Assembly: GCA_024220505.1 (NCBI GenBank)
Contig: JAKZZE010000026.1
Span: 740,323-804,322, forward strand
Origin: Rhizopus arrhizus
Lineage: Eukaryota > Mucoromycota > Mucoromycetes > Mucorales > Rhizopodaceae
Length of the DNA: 64,000 nucleotides
Direction of reading: 5' to 3'
In this document: one piece after another, positions 32,986 through 43,861 of the stretch
Numbering within the stretch: position 1 is the stretch's first letter
Layout of the letters: each line of letters starts with the position of its first letter
Notes under the pieces: generated by a model
Told to the model about the DNA's origin: nothing
The model's input: the letters and a program-made list of their open reading frames with translations, nothing else
Databases searched by the model: none
Program-made: the position numbers and the translations under genes

Positions 32986-34009
32986 ATGCTTCGCGCTTTA
33001 CTTCAAGACACGCAAGACAGCATCAAGTCTGCACTGATGAGCAATAGAAGCCCAAAAGGATATTGCTGGTAAATTTGGTATCCATCCCAAGACAGTTAGG
33101 AGATATAGAAACAAGTTATTTGGGCCAATGGTACCCGCAACACGTGGTAGACATACACTTGTGTCATCTGCTACGAAGGAATATATCACGGTATTACTGA
33201 TTAAAGGAGCCCTAAAGACAGCCAAGGACGTACATCGGATGCTCATACAACTTGGGTATTCTATGACTTACCGTTCAGCAATAAACGTCCTTGGATCAAT
33301 GGATTTTTATTCTAGGCGTAAAAGGAAGCAGCCTCTTTTAACTAGTAACCACCGTAAGCAGAGGTTAGCATGGGCAAAGAAGTACCAAAACTGGTCTATA
33401 CAACAGTGGCATCAAGTAGTGTTCTCTGATGAAACGAAGATCAACATTTGGGGATCTGATGGCTGCAAATACTATTGGACCCAGCCTGGTGATGTCCTTC
33501 GTCCACACCACATAGATCTTTCAATGAAGCATGGTGGCGGCAAATTGATCATGTGGGGATGTATAACCAGTGAGGGATCAGGATATGCGTGCCAGGTATA
33601 CGATGGTACTATGGACTCCTTGGTGTACCAGCATATTCTTGGAACAACTTACATGAAAACGCTGAAGTACTATGGTATGAACAAGCGCACCATTTACCTT
33701 CAACAAGATAACGACCCAAACCACAAGTCGAAATCAACAATGTCATGGCTCCAACAAAACAAGGTCCAGTACATTAACGATTGGCCACCTAATAGTCCGG
33801 GTCTGAATCCTATAGAGCATGTGTGGCATTTGCTGAAACTTAGGTTAAGCCTTTATGAACGAAAGGCCAGAAACATCGACGAGCTATGGGAACGAGTTGA
33901 CTTTGAATGGAACAAGCTAGATAAAGATGTTTGTAGAAGTTACATTAACAGCATGCCTGATCGCATAGCAGCAGTAATCAAATCGAAAGGGAGATTTACT
34001 CGTTATTAA
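32986..34009 (+). pseudogene. T6 transposase with one N-terminal frameshift
   Basis: From the ATG at 32986 to the stop at 34009 is 341 codons plus one base, so a single-base insertion (near 33040-33050) separates a short N-terminal frame from the main 293-aa frame. After the shift the DNA-binding helix (AGKFGIHPKTVRRY) and the catalytic D in FSDETKI, D in QQDNDPNH and E in NPIEHVWH all remain. The SPDLNPIE context reads SPGLNPIE. It is probably inactive unless a later start gives a working protein. Confidence 0.85.
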
Positions 34010-34103
34010 ATAAATACTACTCATTTTATAATATAACGATTATAAAATTATTGCGACTATTTCCTCTTTTCTTCCGCCATATGTTATCCTGATCAGTTTT
34101 ATA

Positions 34104-35743
34104 CAGTAGGTCAAAAAATTGCTGCAAGGAATTGCAAAATACCGGTTTTACAGCTGGTTGTCTATGGATACTGCATGAAACTATCTCAAACATTGATTGT
34201 TTGTACCTCACTAGAAGGGGCATTTATTCGTCGATTATCTGATATGGGCAATAGTTATTGGTGGAATTTGATATTGTTAAAGGGAATTTTATAAACATCC
34301 GGCATTTTTTACTTGTTTACATATGTTTGGAATAACAAATTTTAATACGACCCAACCGGTTGCTATCATAATTTTTCACATTCTTGACATGATTAGAATG
34401 TTGCCAGTATATAAAAGCGCTTACAATTCCTTTATTCTAAATTTTAAATTTTCTTATCTAAATTATTTCTCTTTTTTACCTTATTACCAATCGCATGCCT
34501 AAACGACTGCCAGAAGAAAAAGTAAACGATCTCAAGCAAGCATTAACTGGATCCACATCAACGTACGATATTGCTAAGGAGGTTGGAGTACATGAATCAA
34601 CTGTTAGTAGATACTCTAGGCGGTTGTTTTCAAATAGGACAATGGGCTCAGCTGGTAGACCTACATTAGTCTCCAAAGTGACGAAACGGCTAATCAAAAG
34701 AAAAGTCATTGAAGGGGTTCTAAAGACTGCCAAAGAGGTACACCGGGAGCTGGTTCAACTTGGCTATGATATCTCATACCAGTCAGCAATTAACGTCCTG
34801 AAATCAATGGAGTTCCATTCTTCAATAAAAAAAAAAGAAGCCGTTTCTGACAAAAGCTCATATGCAGCATCGATTAGAATGGGCCAAGAAGCACCAGGAT
34901 TGGACAGTGGAAGAATGGCGAAAAGTTGTCTTTTCTGATGAAACCAAGATCAACGTATGGGGCTCTGATGGTTGTAAGTATTATTGGAAAAGACCAAGTG
35001 ATCCTCTTCAACCGCATCATCTAGAGTTTACAGTCAAGCATGGAGGCGGCAAGTTGATGATGTGGGGCTGCATAACATCTGAAGGATCAGGATATGCTTG
35101 TCAAATTTACGATGGGAACATGAACGCGGATGTTTATCAGCATATATTAGACACTACACTTCGTGATACTATGGAGTACTACAATTTCAACTGGTCCAAC
35201 ATTTACTTTCAGCATGATAATGATCCAAAGCACAAGGCAAAATCCACAATAGCCTGGTTAGATAATCATCAAGTGCGCTATATTAGCGATTGGCCTGCTC
35301 AGAGTCCGGACTTAAATCCAATAGAACATGTATGGCATCAACTGAAGTTAAAGCTCAGCTGTTACGAACGTAGAGCAAAGAATACGGATGAGCTTTGGGA
35401 ACGAGTAGAAAAAGCATGGAATGAATTTGATAAAGAGCTTTGCCAAAGATATATCGATAGCATGTCGGCAAGAATTCAAGAGGTTATTAATAAAAAAGGA
35501 GCACCAACTAAATATTAATAAATAAACCCATTTCGTTCAAATTTTCGTTTTTTCAAATTTTCAAATTGCGCGCCTCATACTTCCTTCAATACTTATCCAA
35601 TGGGGCTTAAACTCTTTCGGATTTTTCAAGACATGTAGGAAATCTACTATGTAGAAACAGAAGCAGTTTGTACCATTGTGACAGGATGTACGCTACAAAA
35701 ACTGAGAAAAATGGATTCCTTGCAGCAATTTTTTGACCTACTG
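34104..35743 (+). mobile_element. Tc1/mariner element T7, inserted in T6
   Basis: 1640 bp with 29-bp terminal repeats (CAGTAGGTCAAAAAATTGC) and TA at 34102-34103 and 35744-35745. It lies downstream of the T6 transposase, so it did not break that gene. Confidence 0.92.
34495..35518 (+). pseudogene. T7 transposase with a frameshift in an A run
   Basis: The span is 341 codons plus one base. A run of ten A residues at 34827-34836 joins a 5' frame (residues 1 to about 112, with helix-turn-helix) to the 3' frame that starts KKP and holds D in FSDETKI, D in QHDNDPKH and E in NPIEHVWH. One extra A explains the break. A slippage-rich run could also let a fraction of transcripts or ribosomes restore the frame. 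Confidence 0.88.
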
Positions 35744-36113
35744 TATGTGGGAAACGTAATACTCACTACCTAAGGTTACGCTCTATAGGCATGGCTTGGA
35801 TGTCGTACGGAGTGGAGGAGAAAAAAAAAAAGTTAAAAGTTATTTTAGGGTAGGTTGTCCCTATTTTTTCACCTAGTGTATATGAATAATATTTTTTTGT
35901 TTTCTTTTTAGCTTTTCTTATTTTTTTGACCTTTTTTATATTTTCAACTTTTTTTATCTTTTTAACATTTTTTATATTTTTAATTTTTTTTATCTTTCTG
36001 ACTTGACTCGGCTAATCTCTGTGTATCCTTATTACCATTTTCGTTACACTGGATTTGAATTAGTTGGAGAGAGAAAAGTCAAATGCTGCAAAAGTTTGCT
36101 GCATTGTGTTACA

Positions 36114-37117
36114 AGGGTATTTATATGTTTTTGGATTTTATGATTTTGTGTTGTTTTTGGTTTTCAAGCAAAAGAGTTGATACTCCGTTTTCAAATAGAT
36201 TGTTACGCAGAAGTTCATTTTCTAACTGGCGTGGTACAAGACAAAATATTTACTGTTTGTCTTCTTTCAGTGTTATGTCATATCTTTTTATTCTATATAT
36301 GGATATTTGTGTTGCTTTCCTTTTTATGAAGTTTGTATTCAACAAGTTACATGCTATGACTCACAAGAGAGTTGTTTATATTCAATATCAACATGACTCA
36401 TGAATTATGACAATACTTGTATATATCCTAGTGTAATAGCTTATTTTCTATTTAGGCCTTGTGTATTTATTGAGAGTTTAGAGTGATTTTGAATATAAAG
36501 TAAAGTTATATTTGGGTATTTTCTTGATAGGAGTGACCACCAGATCTTGTTTTAAAGTAGATCAGTCTTGATGTAAAGATAATGATAGCTTGATGTGAGA
36601 TTTAATAGAGTTACAATGAAGATATTTGGCTTCAAGGGACTTGACTTATTCTTGATATTTAGTAAAATAATAATAAAAGAGATTTGCTTTGAATGATATT
36701 TATTTAAGAATAAAAGTAGTAAAGTATGTCAGAAGTAAATAAAATAACTGTTTTTATAGTTTTTATGAATTTTTAATATGCTTTAAATTTAAAGCATGCC
36801 TTGATTTTAATGCACCTTTCAATTTTCAACCTTGCATTAATTTTTATGTACCTTCGGGTCAAAAATTAAAGTCTGCATCTTTACACTAGTTTTGTAAAGT
36901 AATATAAATAGACCCAATAATTATTAGAAATAAAAGGACAATTATCTACCACCTAATCTTTAAGACTATATACTTATATTTCCTTTTATATACAATACTA
37001 TAAAGAGCACGACAGTTACAATAAAATATACGACACAAAAAAGCAGTACTTCCTACTTAATTTGACCGGGAAGTACATGGATCTAGTTTCACCATTAAAG
37101 TGAATGTATAAACAACA
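36114..37117. other. LTR-like remnant and AT-rich spacer before the tRNA gene
   Basis: 36114-36412 continues the LTR-like host sequence of Gypsy-2. Another GTGACCACCAGATC module lies near 36535, followed by the GATC hairpin partner and the motif CTTCAAGGGACTTGAC. From about 36800 to 37117 the sequence is AT-rich with no gene. A run of six A on the plus strand at 37037-37042 is a possible Pol III terminator for the minus-strand tRNA. Confidence 0.5.
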
Positions 37118-37188
37118 GAGGAATCCGTGGATTGAACACGGGACCTAAAGATTTGCAATCTTCCGCTCTACCGCTGAGCTAATCCCTC
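37118..37188 (-). tRNA. tRNA-Cys (GCA)
   Basis: 71 nt and fully foldable: acceptor stem GAGGGAT with ATTCCTC (one G-T pair), D arm GCTC/GAGC, anticodon stem GAAGA with loop TTGCAAA (anticodon GCA), and T arm CCGTG TTCAATC CACGG. No intron and no encoded CCA. Internal A and B boxes (TAGCTCAGCGG, GTTCAATCC) are intact. Its 5' end touches a LINE copy, and its first 15 nt are duplicated after each of the three LINE copies to the right. It appears functional. Confidence 0.95.
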
Positions 37189-39436
37189 TCGACTTCCTCT
37201 GCGCAAAGCTCCTGGCTCTGATCATCTTCGTACAGAGATGCTTATTCCCATACGCAAACAAGTAGCTGCTATCTTGGCTCGTCTCTTTGATATCTGCTGC
37301 CAATGGTCTTGCACTCCTTCTCTTTGGCGTCATGCGCAGGTCGTGCCTATCTATAAGAAGGGCGACCCTCATCAACCGTCAAACTTCAGGCCGATCTCCT
37401 TGACGTCCATCATTCGAAAGCTGTTTGAAATGTGTCTCTTTCCACTCTTACAAGATGTCTCGCCTCCACTGGACATTGCTCAAGGTGGTTTCCGTCCACA
37501 GCGAAGTGCTCTTGACCAAGCCCTCTGCTTGCATGACTTGATACAGGAGTACTATCGTCGAAAGCGTCATTTCCCAGTCGTGGCCTTTCTTGATATCAAG
37601 GCTGCCTATGATACTGTCGACAGACGTGTCATATGGCAATCACTCTTGGCTGTCTCTGCTCCTTTTGCTCTGGTCTCTGTCTTGGCTCATCTCTTTGATG
37701 ATGTTTCAATCTCGGTCCTGATGTCTAATCAAGTCTCGACGCCATTCACTCCGAGTACAGGTGTACTTCAAGGCTCTGTCTTGAGTCCGCATCTGTACTC
37801 GATCTACATCAACACGCTGCCTGCTCTTCTTCGTTCTGCTGCCACGCGTACTACAGCTATGGTCTCGTCCTTGTCTCCTTCTGGTCCTCCTGGTTCTGAT
37901 CTTGGTCTTTCTCCTGGTCTTCCTTTTGGTCCGACATTGGATGTCTCCTCTTTGTCTTCGTCACCCACAGCCATCAACTCTCTGCTTTATGCTGATGATG
38001 TGGCTATCCTCGGTTCTGCAAGCGAAGTCAAACAGATGCTTGACCTGGCTCAAATTCATTCTCAAGTGCTCGGCTACAGATGGAGTCCCACCAAGTGTGC
38101 TATCCTAAATGCTCCAGATCCGACGTCGTCAAGATACGTCCGACTCACTCTCTATAATGAAGACATACCGTCTGTCGATGAGTTCGTTTATCTTGGCGTG
38201 CCATTCGTTCGCAATGGTATCTCTCCGTCTCGTCTGGTTGCTCATCGCAAGCCTGGTGCTCAGCTCAAGATGGCTCAACTATCTGCTATTGGTGCCAATC
38301 GATCTGGTTTCTCGCTGCTGTTCTCTTCTCGTCTCTATGCTATGTTTGTACGTCCCAAGTTAGAGTATGGCCTAGCCATCTCGAAGCTGCTCAAAAAGGA
38401 CTATGACGAGCTAGAGCGCGCTCAAAGTCGGTGTCTGCGTCTGATCGTTGGTGGCCACAAGACCTCGTCGACGGTTGTGCTTCGGCACATCTGTAACCTA
38501 CCGTCGATGCGTTTCCGTGCTGATACCTTGGTATTGAAGTTTTGTCTCCGTGTCCAGACTTTACCTGATGACTGTCTCCTGTCGCTGCTTTCTTCTTCGC
38601 TGCCATCGTCACTACTATCAACTCTTCGCTCTCGACGCATTGTGCTCGATCACCCACCAGAAGTTACAGCTCCTTCTCGGCTTAAAACCTGGTTACATGC
38701 GTATCGTCAGCAAGAGTTTGATCAGTTTCTGGCTTCTACAACTCAAGTCTTGATTAAGGCATGCCGTCCTGTACTGCGTGTGGATCCGATTCTTTATGTT
38801 CCTGCTTCTCGCGCTGATCGCAGTCGACTTATCCGTTGGCGTATGGGTTGGCTGCCTGGTGATCCTCGTCCTTGTGCTTGTCTGTTTGGTCATACCACTC
38901 GTGCCCATCTCATGGTCTGTCCTCAGGTTCCATCGGCTCTTTGGTGTTGTCTTCCTTTTCCTCCTGCTGGTTCTACCGAGCTGCACATTGACTATTGCTT
39001 GTCTTTGTTGCCTGTTTCTCCTTCTGCTCGTTGTCCTCCGTTCTGGGTCAGCCTTTGTACCATCCTTTGGCACTTTGACCAGCTTTGCAACCCTGATGGT
39101 GATTACACCAATGATCCTTCACCTGGATTACTTTGGTATGAAAGGTCGACTTCTCGTTCTCGGTGAAATGTGTTTTGATTGTTCCTCTGGCTTCTACCTC
39201 CCACTGCCACAACCACTTAGTGCACGATGCGGAGGAGACCACGAACATGATATCCTACAAATTAGCTCTTTTGATTTCTCTTTTGGCTTCTCTTCTCTCT
39301 CCTCTTTTTTGGTCCATCAAATGGTCGCTAGGACTTTTTTTCGTATCATGTATATTCTCTTTTTTGTACTTTGATTAGCAAATAATGGCCTAAAGGTCGA
39401 TTGCATTAATCTTTAAATAAAAACATAAATTTTCGA
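37189..39436 (+). mobile_element. 5'-truncated LINE copy next to tRNA-Cys
   Basis: Starts at the position matching about 49934 of the full-length LINE and ends with the shared 3' end AAATTTTCGA. It is flanked on both sides by CTGAGCTAATCCCTC (37174-37188 within the tRNA, and 39437-39451), a 15-bp target duplication. This is the copy closest to the tRNA and, by the nesting, the latest of the three. Confidence 0.92.
37190..39166 (+). pseudogene. LINE ORF2 fragment, reverse transcriptase and C-terminus
   Basis: Open throughout, corresponding to about the last 658 residues of ORF2. It includes the full RT domain with YADD (near 37990), GVLQGSVLSP and the C-terminal CAC...H...C knuckle, but lacks the endonuclease and ORF1. 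It differs from the full-length copy by few residues and has no stop, so the truncation is recent. Without its 5' part it cannot mobilise by itself. Confidence 0.9.
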
Positions 39437-39451
39437 CTGAGCTAATCCCTC
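39437..39451 (-). repeat. 15-bp tRNA-Cys 5' fragment (target duplication)
   Basis: CTGAGCTAATCCCTC on the plus strand equals the first 15 nt of the tRNA-Cys gene in reverse. It marks the junction between two LINE copies. Confidence 0.92.
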
Positions 39452-40801
39452 AAGGTTGACTTCTCGTTCTCGGTGAAATGTGTTTTGATTGTTCCTCTGG
39501 CTTCTACCTCCACTGCAAATAATCGTTCCAATTAGGTACCGGATTGCGCAAGATTGCTCTTCGTTTGGGTAACAAATTGTTACTTTTTTTCGTGAAAAAA
39601 ATTAAATCTTGCTGTATTGATCATTTTCGAATTTTGAAAAACAATTTAGATGAGAAAAAAATAAAGAAATTTAACGATGTTATTATTTTATTTGTAGGGT
39701 AAATATTCATGGAGTTATTCACATTTTTAAAGAAATGTCTTTTTTTTACAAACGATCTTTTTTTGGAAAGCGTATTTCTCTCCATTGTTTAAAGACCGAT
39801 ATTTTCTTTTTTTTATTTTTGAGGGCAAAATGCGGAAATCAAAAGCACCATGCGATTATTTTGTACAGAAGAATACATATTAGGAAGGCAATCTGTGATC
39901 TTTAGCTAAGCTCATTGGAAATGTGTAACAGAACGTAACAAAATAGTTGCGTTTAGTAAAAAAAAAAAAAGAAGCTGAAAGATTAAAAGTAAAAAAAAAA
40001 GACAAAGTTAAAAAAAAAGACACAGTTAAAAAAAAAAGACAGCGAAAAAAAAAAAGAATATAGCAATAAAAGGTTCCTTATTCAAATGGAAACAATAATC
40101 TAGAGCAAATATACTTTATAGAAATGCAAATGCTTTTATGTTATAACAAAAGAATACTTGTATATTCTAAGAAGAAAGAAGCTTTGCTCACATTTTATTA
40201 CAAGGCAGTTATAATTGACAAATACAAGCAAAAGTTTTTGTTTTTCAAGTAAATAGATTGCTTTATTATTTTTTATGACAGATAATATAATAGAATATAT
40301 GTTTTTAAACTTATACTAGTTCATTACTTACTTTGTGTTTGCACATGATGTAATTTGCAATTAGCCATTAGCTATTAGAAATGTTAGCAGTGGCAGCTTC
40401 CTTTACTAAAAAGAGATTTTCAGCAGCAAGCAGTAATATAAGTTTGATATTCTTATAGCTTTGTCATGTTGGAAAGAACAGCTTCTCTCATGAGGTTAAT
40501 GTTCATCATCCGAATGTGTCCCATTAGGAATTTCTAATGTAAAAAAAAAAAAAAAGAAACCGATATTAGACTTGGTTGTTGTTATTTTTTTTTATAAACT
40601 TATATTTGACCAATACTTGAGTTTTCTTTTGTATCTTTTGTATCTTGGGCATCTCATGCATTCCATAAAACAAAACAAGGGAAAAAAAAAGGTTACTTTA
40701 AGCACCGACTTTGTTTTTAAATTTAACGTTTTTTTTTTATCAGGCATATTTTCTCTTTCTACCTATTTTCTTTACTATTTCCAAATTTAAAAAATATAAA
40801 C

Positions 40802-43700
40802 ATGAACAACTTCAACGCCACCAAAATTATTTGCACCTGTTCTGAATGCAGCAACCATCCCAATGGATTTAGAATGCTTGCAAAGAGAACTGTAAGAGGC
40901 CATGAACTTATCGACAGAGTTAGAAATAGAGGTTTTTGTTTTATTTTTTAATAAAAATCCAAATGTGCTAATGTTCAAAAAAAAAAATAGAATCAAGAAG
41001 AGTATCTGAAGCTAACGACAACGGGGAGGAAACTGTCGAATACTCATCAGCCATTCCTGAGCCAGCAACTGAAGGTATATTTTTAATCAACAAAGTATTT
41101 AATATACGAAAGGTTTTATTTATTGAAATGTATTTTGCAACTTGTTAGACGAAATGAATATTGACGAAGAGGAGGGAATGAGTAATGAAGAACAGCTTCG
41201 TCACCTTTTGCTGTTGTTCATTGTGCTTTTTCAAGCAAAGCACCTCTCGGTGAAGGCCGGTGAAGACTTGTTGGCCTTTCTTTCCTTCTTTGTCCGTTCT
41301 CTTGGCCATGGTATGGAGATTCCTACAAAGATCTCTACTGCCCGTACTATGGTCAATTATTCCTCTGCCAGCAATGGTTTGTCCCGTTTTCTTGTTTGCT
41401 CTGCTTGTCGAAGCGTTTACACTTCTGGAAGCTTGCATTCTCGCTCCTGTGGTTATGTACGCTTCCCTAACAACCCTTATCGACAAGCACAACCATGTGG
41501 AAATGCTCTTTTTGCAGGCAGCAGTTTAAAGCCAGTGCTTGAGTATCCCTACAACTCAATTACTGAGACTTTAAAAAAGTTCTTTATGCGACCCAGTTTT
41601 GAACAACAAATTGAGCAATGGAGAAGAAGATCAGTTGATGAAGATGTTATGTTCGACATATACGATGGCAGAGTTTGGAATCAGCTTGTGGATTCAAACG
41701 GGCAAATTTTTACCAGTCAACCAAGATCATTGATGGTATCCTTGAATGTGGATTGGTTCCAGCCAAGTGACAACATGAAGCATTCTAGTGGTGCCATTTA
41801 CCTTGCAATTAACAACCTGCCAAGAAATACACGTATGAAGTTTTCCAACATCGTTTTGGCAGGTGTTATTCCTGGACCACATGAGCCCAATGATGATCAA
41901 ATCCAAAACTTCTTGAAGCCATTGGTAGATGAATTGCTTGTACTGTACAATGGTGTTGTAATGCCCACTTACCAAAATCCTAACGGAGAAGTAGTTCGTG
42001 TGGCATTGATGTCCATCAATTGTGATATGCCTGCAGCAAGAAAAGTAGCTGGATACATGGGCGCCATGGCTACTAAAGCATGTAACAAGTGCTCAACTGC
42101 TTTTGGCCGTCTATCAACTGGTACCAGGTCTTCAAAGCCAAACTTTTCTGATTTCAACGATGAAAACTGGGTGCAAAGAACGTGGGAACAGCAAAGATTT
42201 GATGCGTATGACTGGTTGACTGCTACGCACAAGGCACAACAAGAAGAAAAACAGGCAAGTTCTGGTACAAAGTGGAGTGAAGTACATCGACTTCCTTACT
42301 TTGATGTGGTGAGATATGTAACTGTCGATCCAATGCATAACTTGTTTCTTGGAACACCCAAAAAAATGATTGAAGTCTGGCAGGATTTTAGCTTGCTTGT
42401 TTCTACTGATTTTCCAGCAATGGCAGCAGAGTCGACCACTATCATCGTTCCTCAGCAATATGCTAAGCTATCTGAAGGTATGTAATACTGCTTGATCGTG
42501 TTTATATATACATGGAATAAAGCTTTATTTCATGGTGGAACAAAATACTTATTTTTTTTCTTTTTTTTTAAAAAAAAAATAGGAAAAATCTCTGGTGCTT
42601 TTGCTAATATGAAATCAGATGAGTGGAGAACCTGGGTTGTTGTGCTGTCACCTTTCCTGCTCAAACAAAAACTGGCAGGTGAACATTTTACAAACTGGTT
42701 GCGGTATGTCGATGCTGTAAAATTGGTCACTGGCCCTTCCATCACAGTAGAAGACATAGATACCGCACATCTATTGATGAAAAACTTTAGCAAGACCTGT
42801 GTCGAGCTGTATGGTGAATCTATGCCCACTCCAAATATGCATATGCATCTCCATTTGAAAGAAAGCTTCCTGGACTTTGGTCCATCATACTCTTTTTGGC
42901 TTTATGGCTTTGAACGTCTTAATGGCGATATGAAACATATAAACATCAATTTTAAGACTGGATTTGAAACAACTTATGCTACTATGTTCATTCAAAATGT
43001 TCACACACAAGATCTAGTATATTCTTTACATTCCTTTATCAATTCAACAAACGAAGACATACTCCTACTAATTAAATTTATAGAAAAGATAGGTGAGGTT
43101 ACGAATGACGAGAGTGGTTTAACGCCATTTGATTACTCTCGTTTCATAGACGGACCTAGCTTATTCAATTCAACAATAACTGGTAGTGAGCCTCTGCCAC
43201 CCACATCCTTTCCTTTAAATTTCGACAATCGAACCCAACTTATATGCCCAGAACACTATGAACAATTGATTAATTACTACACCTATACCTATGCACTCAT
43301 CCCTGGCACGTTTATCAGCAATATTATTCATTCATTTAAAAATATAAACTTGCTTGGACAAAAATATACATCATCAAAAAATACTTCAACTTCTTCATCC
43401 TCCTGCATTATCCAAGCTATTATCAACAATGAAATACGCATTGGTCAAATTTCTTATCTCTTTACACATTCATTTAACAACTACACTCATTACTTTGCAT
43501 TTGTCAATTGGTACAGCCATGCGACCCATCACTTTCCCTCCTTTGATGATACTGGCATTCAAGTGTGGAAAAACCAGTTTGACCCAGTCTCACAACAAAA
43601 TATACTTCCTGTTCACAAAATTCACAATCCAGTAGCAGTGAAGTCATATTTAGATAATCATATTCTTACACTTTCTCTCCCAAGACGGATCTATATGTAA
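40802..43700 (+). CDS. Tnp2-type CACTA transposase, four exons
   Basis: Exons 40802-40931, 40991-41074, 41149-42477 and 42583-43700 give 886 aa with GT-AG introns of 59, 74 and 105 nt. All junctions keep frame. Exon 1 starts MNNFNATK and has an ICTCSEC zinc-binding start. Catalytic candidates are D in NVDWFQPS (about 271), D in VDPMHNLFLG (about 465) and E in GFERLNG (about 623), the pattern known for transposase family tnp2. A CNKCSTAF pair of cysteines lies around 375. It should cut the CACTG ends in the nucleus. I see no premature stop once the introns are removed, so the element may be autonomous. Confidence 0.88.
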
Positions 43701-43861
43701 AAACTATGTCGAAGCGTTCATTCATTCATTTATTATTATTATTATTATTATTGTTTTATTATATATTTTACTAAAGAATCATTCAATAGACTTTTTTTTA
43801 AAAAATTTTATTCAATTTGTGAAGAAACAACAAACCAAGAAAAAAAAAAGGGGAAGAATGC

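Larger units (their letters stand above)
32588..35878 (+). mobile_element. Tc1/mariner element T6 with T7 nested inside
   Basis: Terminal repeats of 27 bp (CACTAGGTGAAAAAATAGG) with TA at 32586-32587 and 35879-35880. The net length without T7 is about 1649 bp. The empty site is present in the clean family-f LTR near 18428. No inner mirrored motif was seen at its ends. Confidence 0.92.
32281..36048 (-). repeat. LTR, family f, interrupted by Tc1 elements T6 and T7
   Basis: Starts TGTTATTTTATATGG and ends TTCGTTACA, with CTGG duplicated at 32277-32280 and 36049-36052. Its GTGACCACCA module near 32413 is followed by AATG instead of GATC. Net length is about 475 bp. Confidence 0.88.
18671..36113 (-). 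mobile_element. Gypsy-2, Ty3/gypsy retrotransposon broken by nested insertions
   Basis: About 8.2 kb once inserts are removed. The LTRs are about 583 bp (18671-19253; right LTR split across 31187-36113). The target duplication AGGG lies at 18667-18670 and 36114-36117. Order in the element sense: 5' LTR, primer-binding site, gag, frameshift site, protease-RT-RNase H, separate integrase ORF, an extra ORF, 3' LTR. Inserts are T3, T4 and T5 in pol, a solo LTR at 31259 and a family-f LTR at 32281 in the 5' LTR. The element lies inside an older LTR-like sequence. Confidence 0.92.
31187..36113 (-). repeat. Gypsy-2 5' LTR, broken by two insertions
   Basis: Pieces 31187-31258, 31832-32280 and 36053-36113 sum to about 582 bp and match the 3' LTR closely. 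The inserts are a family-j solo LTR and a family-f LTR with T6 and T7 inside. Confidence 0.9.

Noticed and set aside
38778..39374. Leucine-rich ORF that looks like a membrane protein, also seen at 51605-52123
   Set aside because: It is another frame of the LINE ORF2 C-terminus; both LINE copies show the same shadow.
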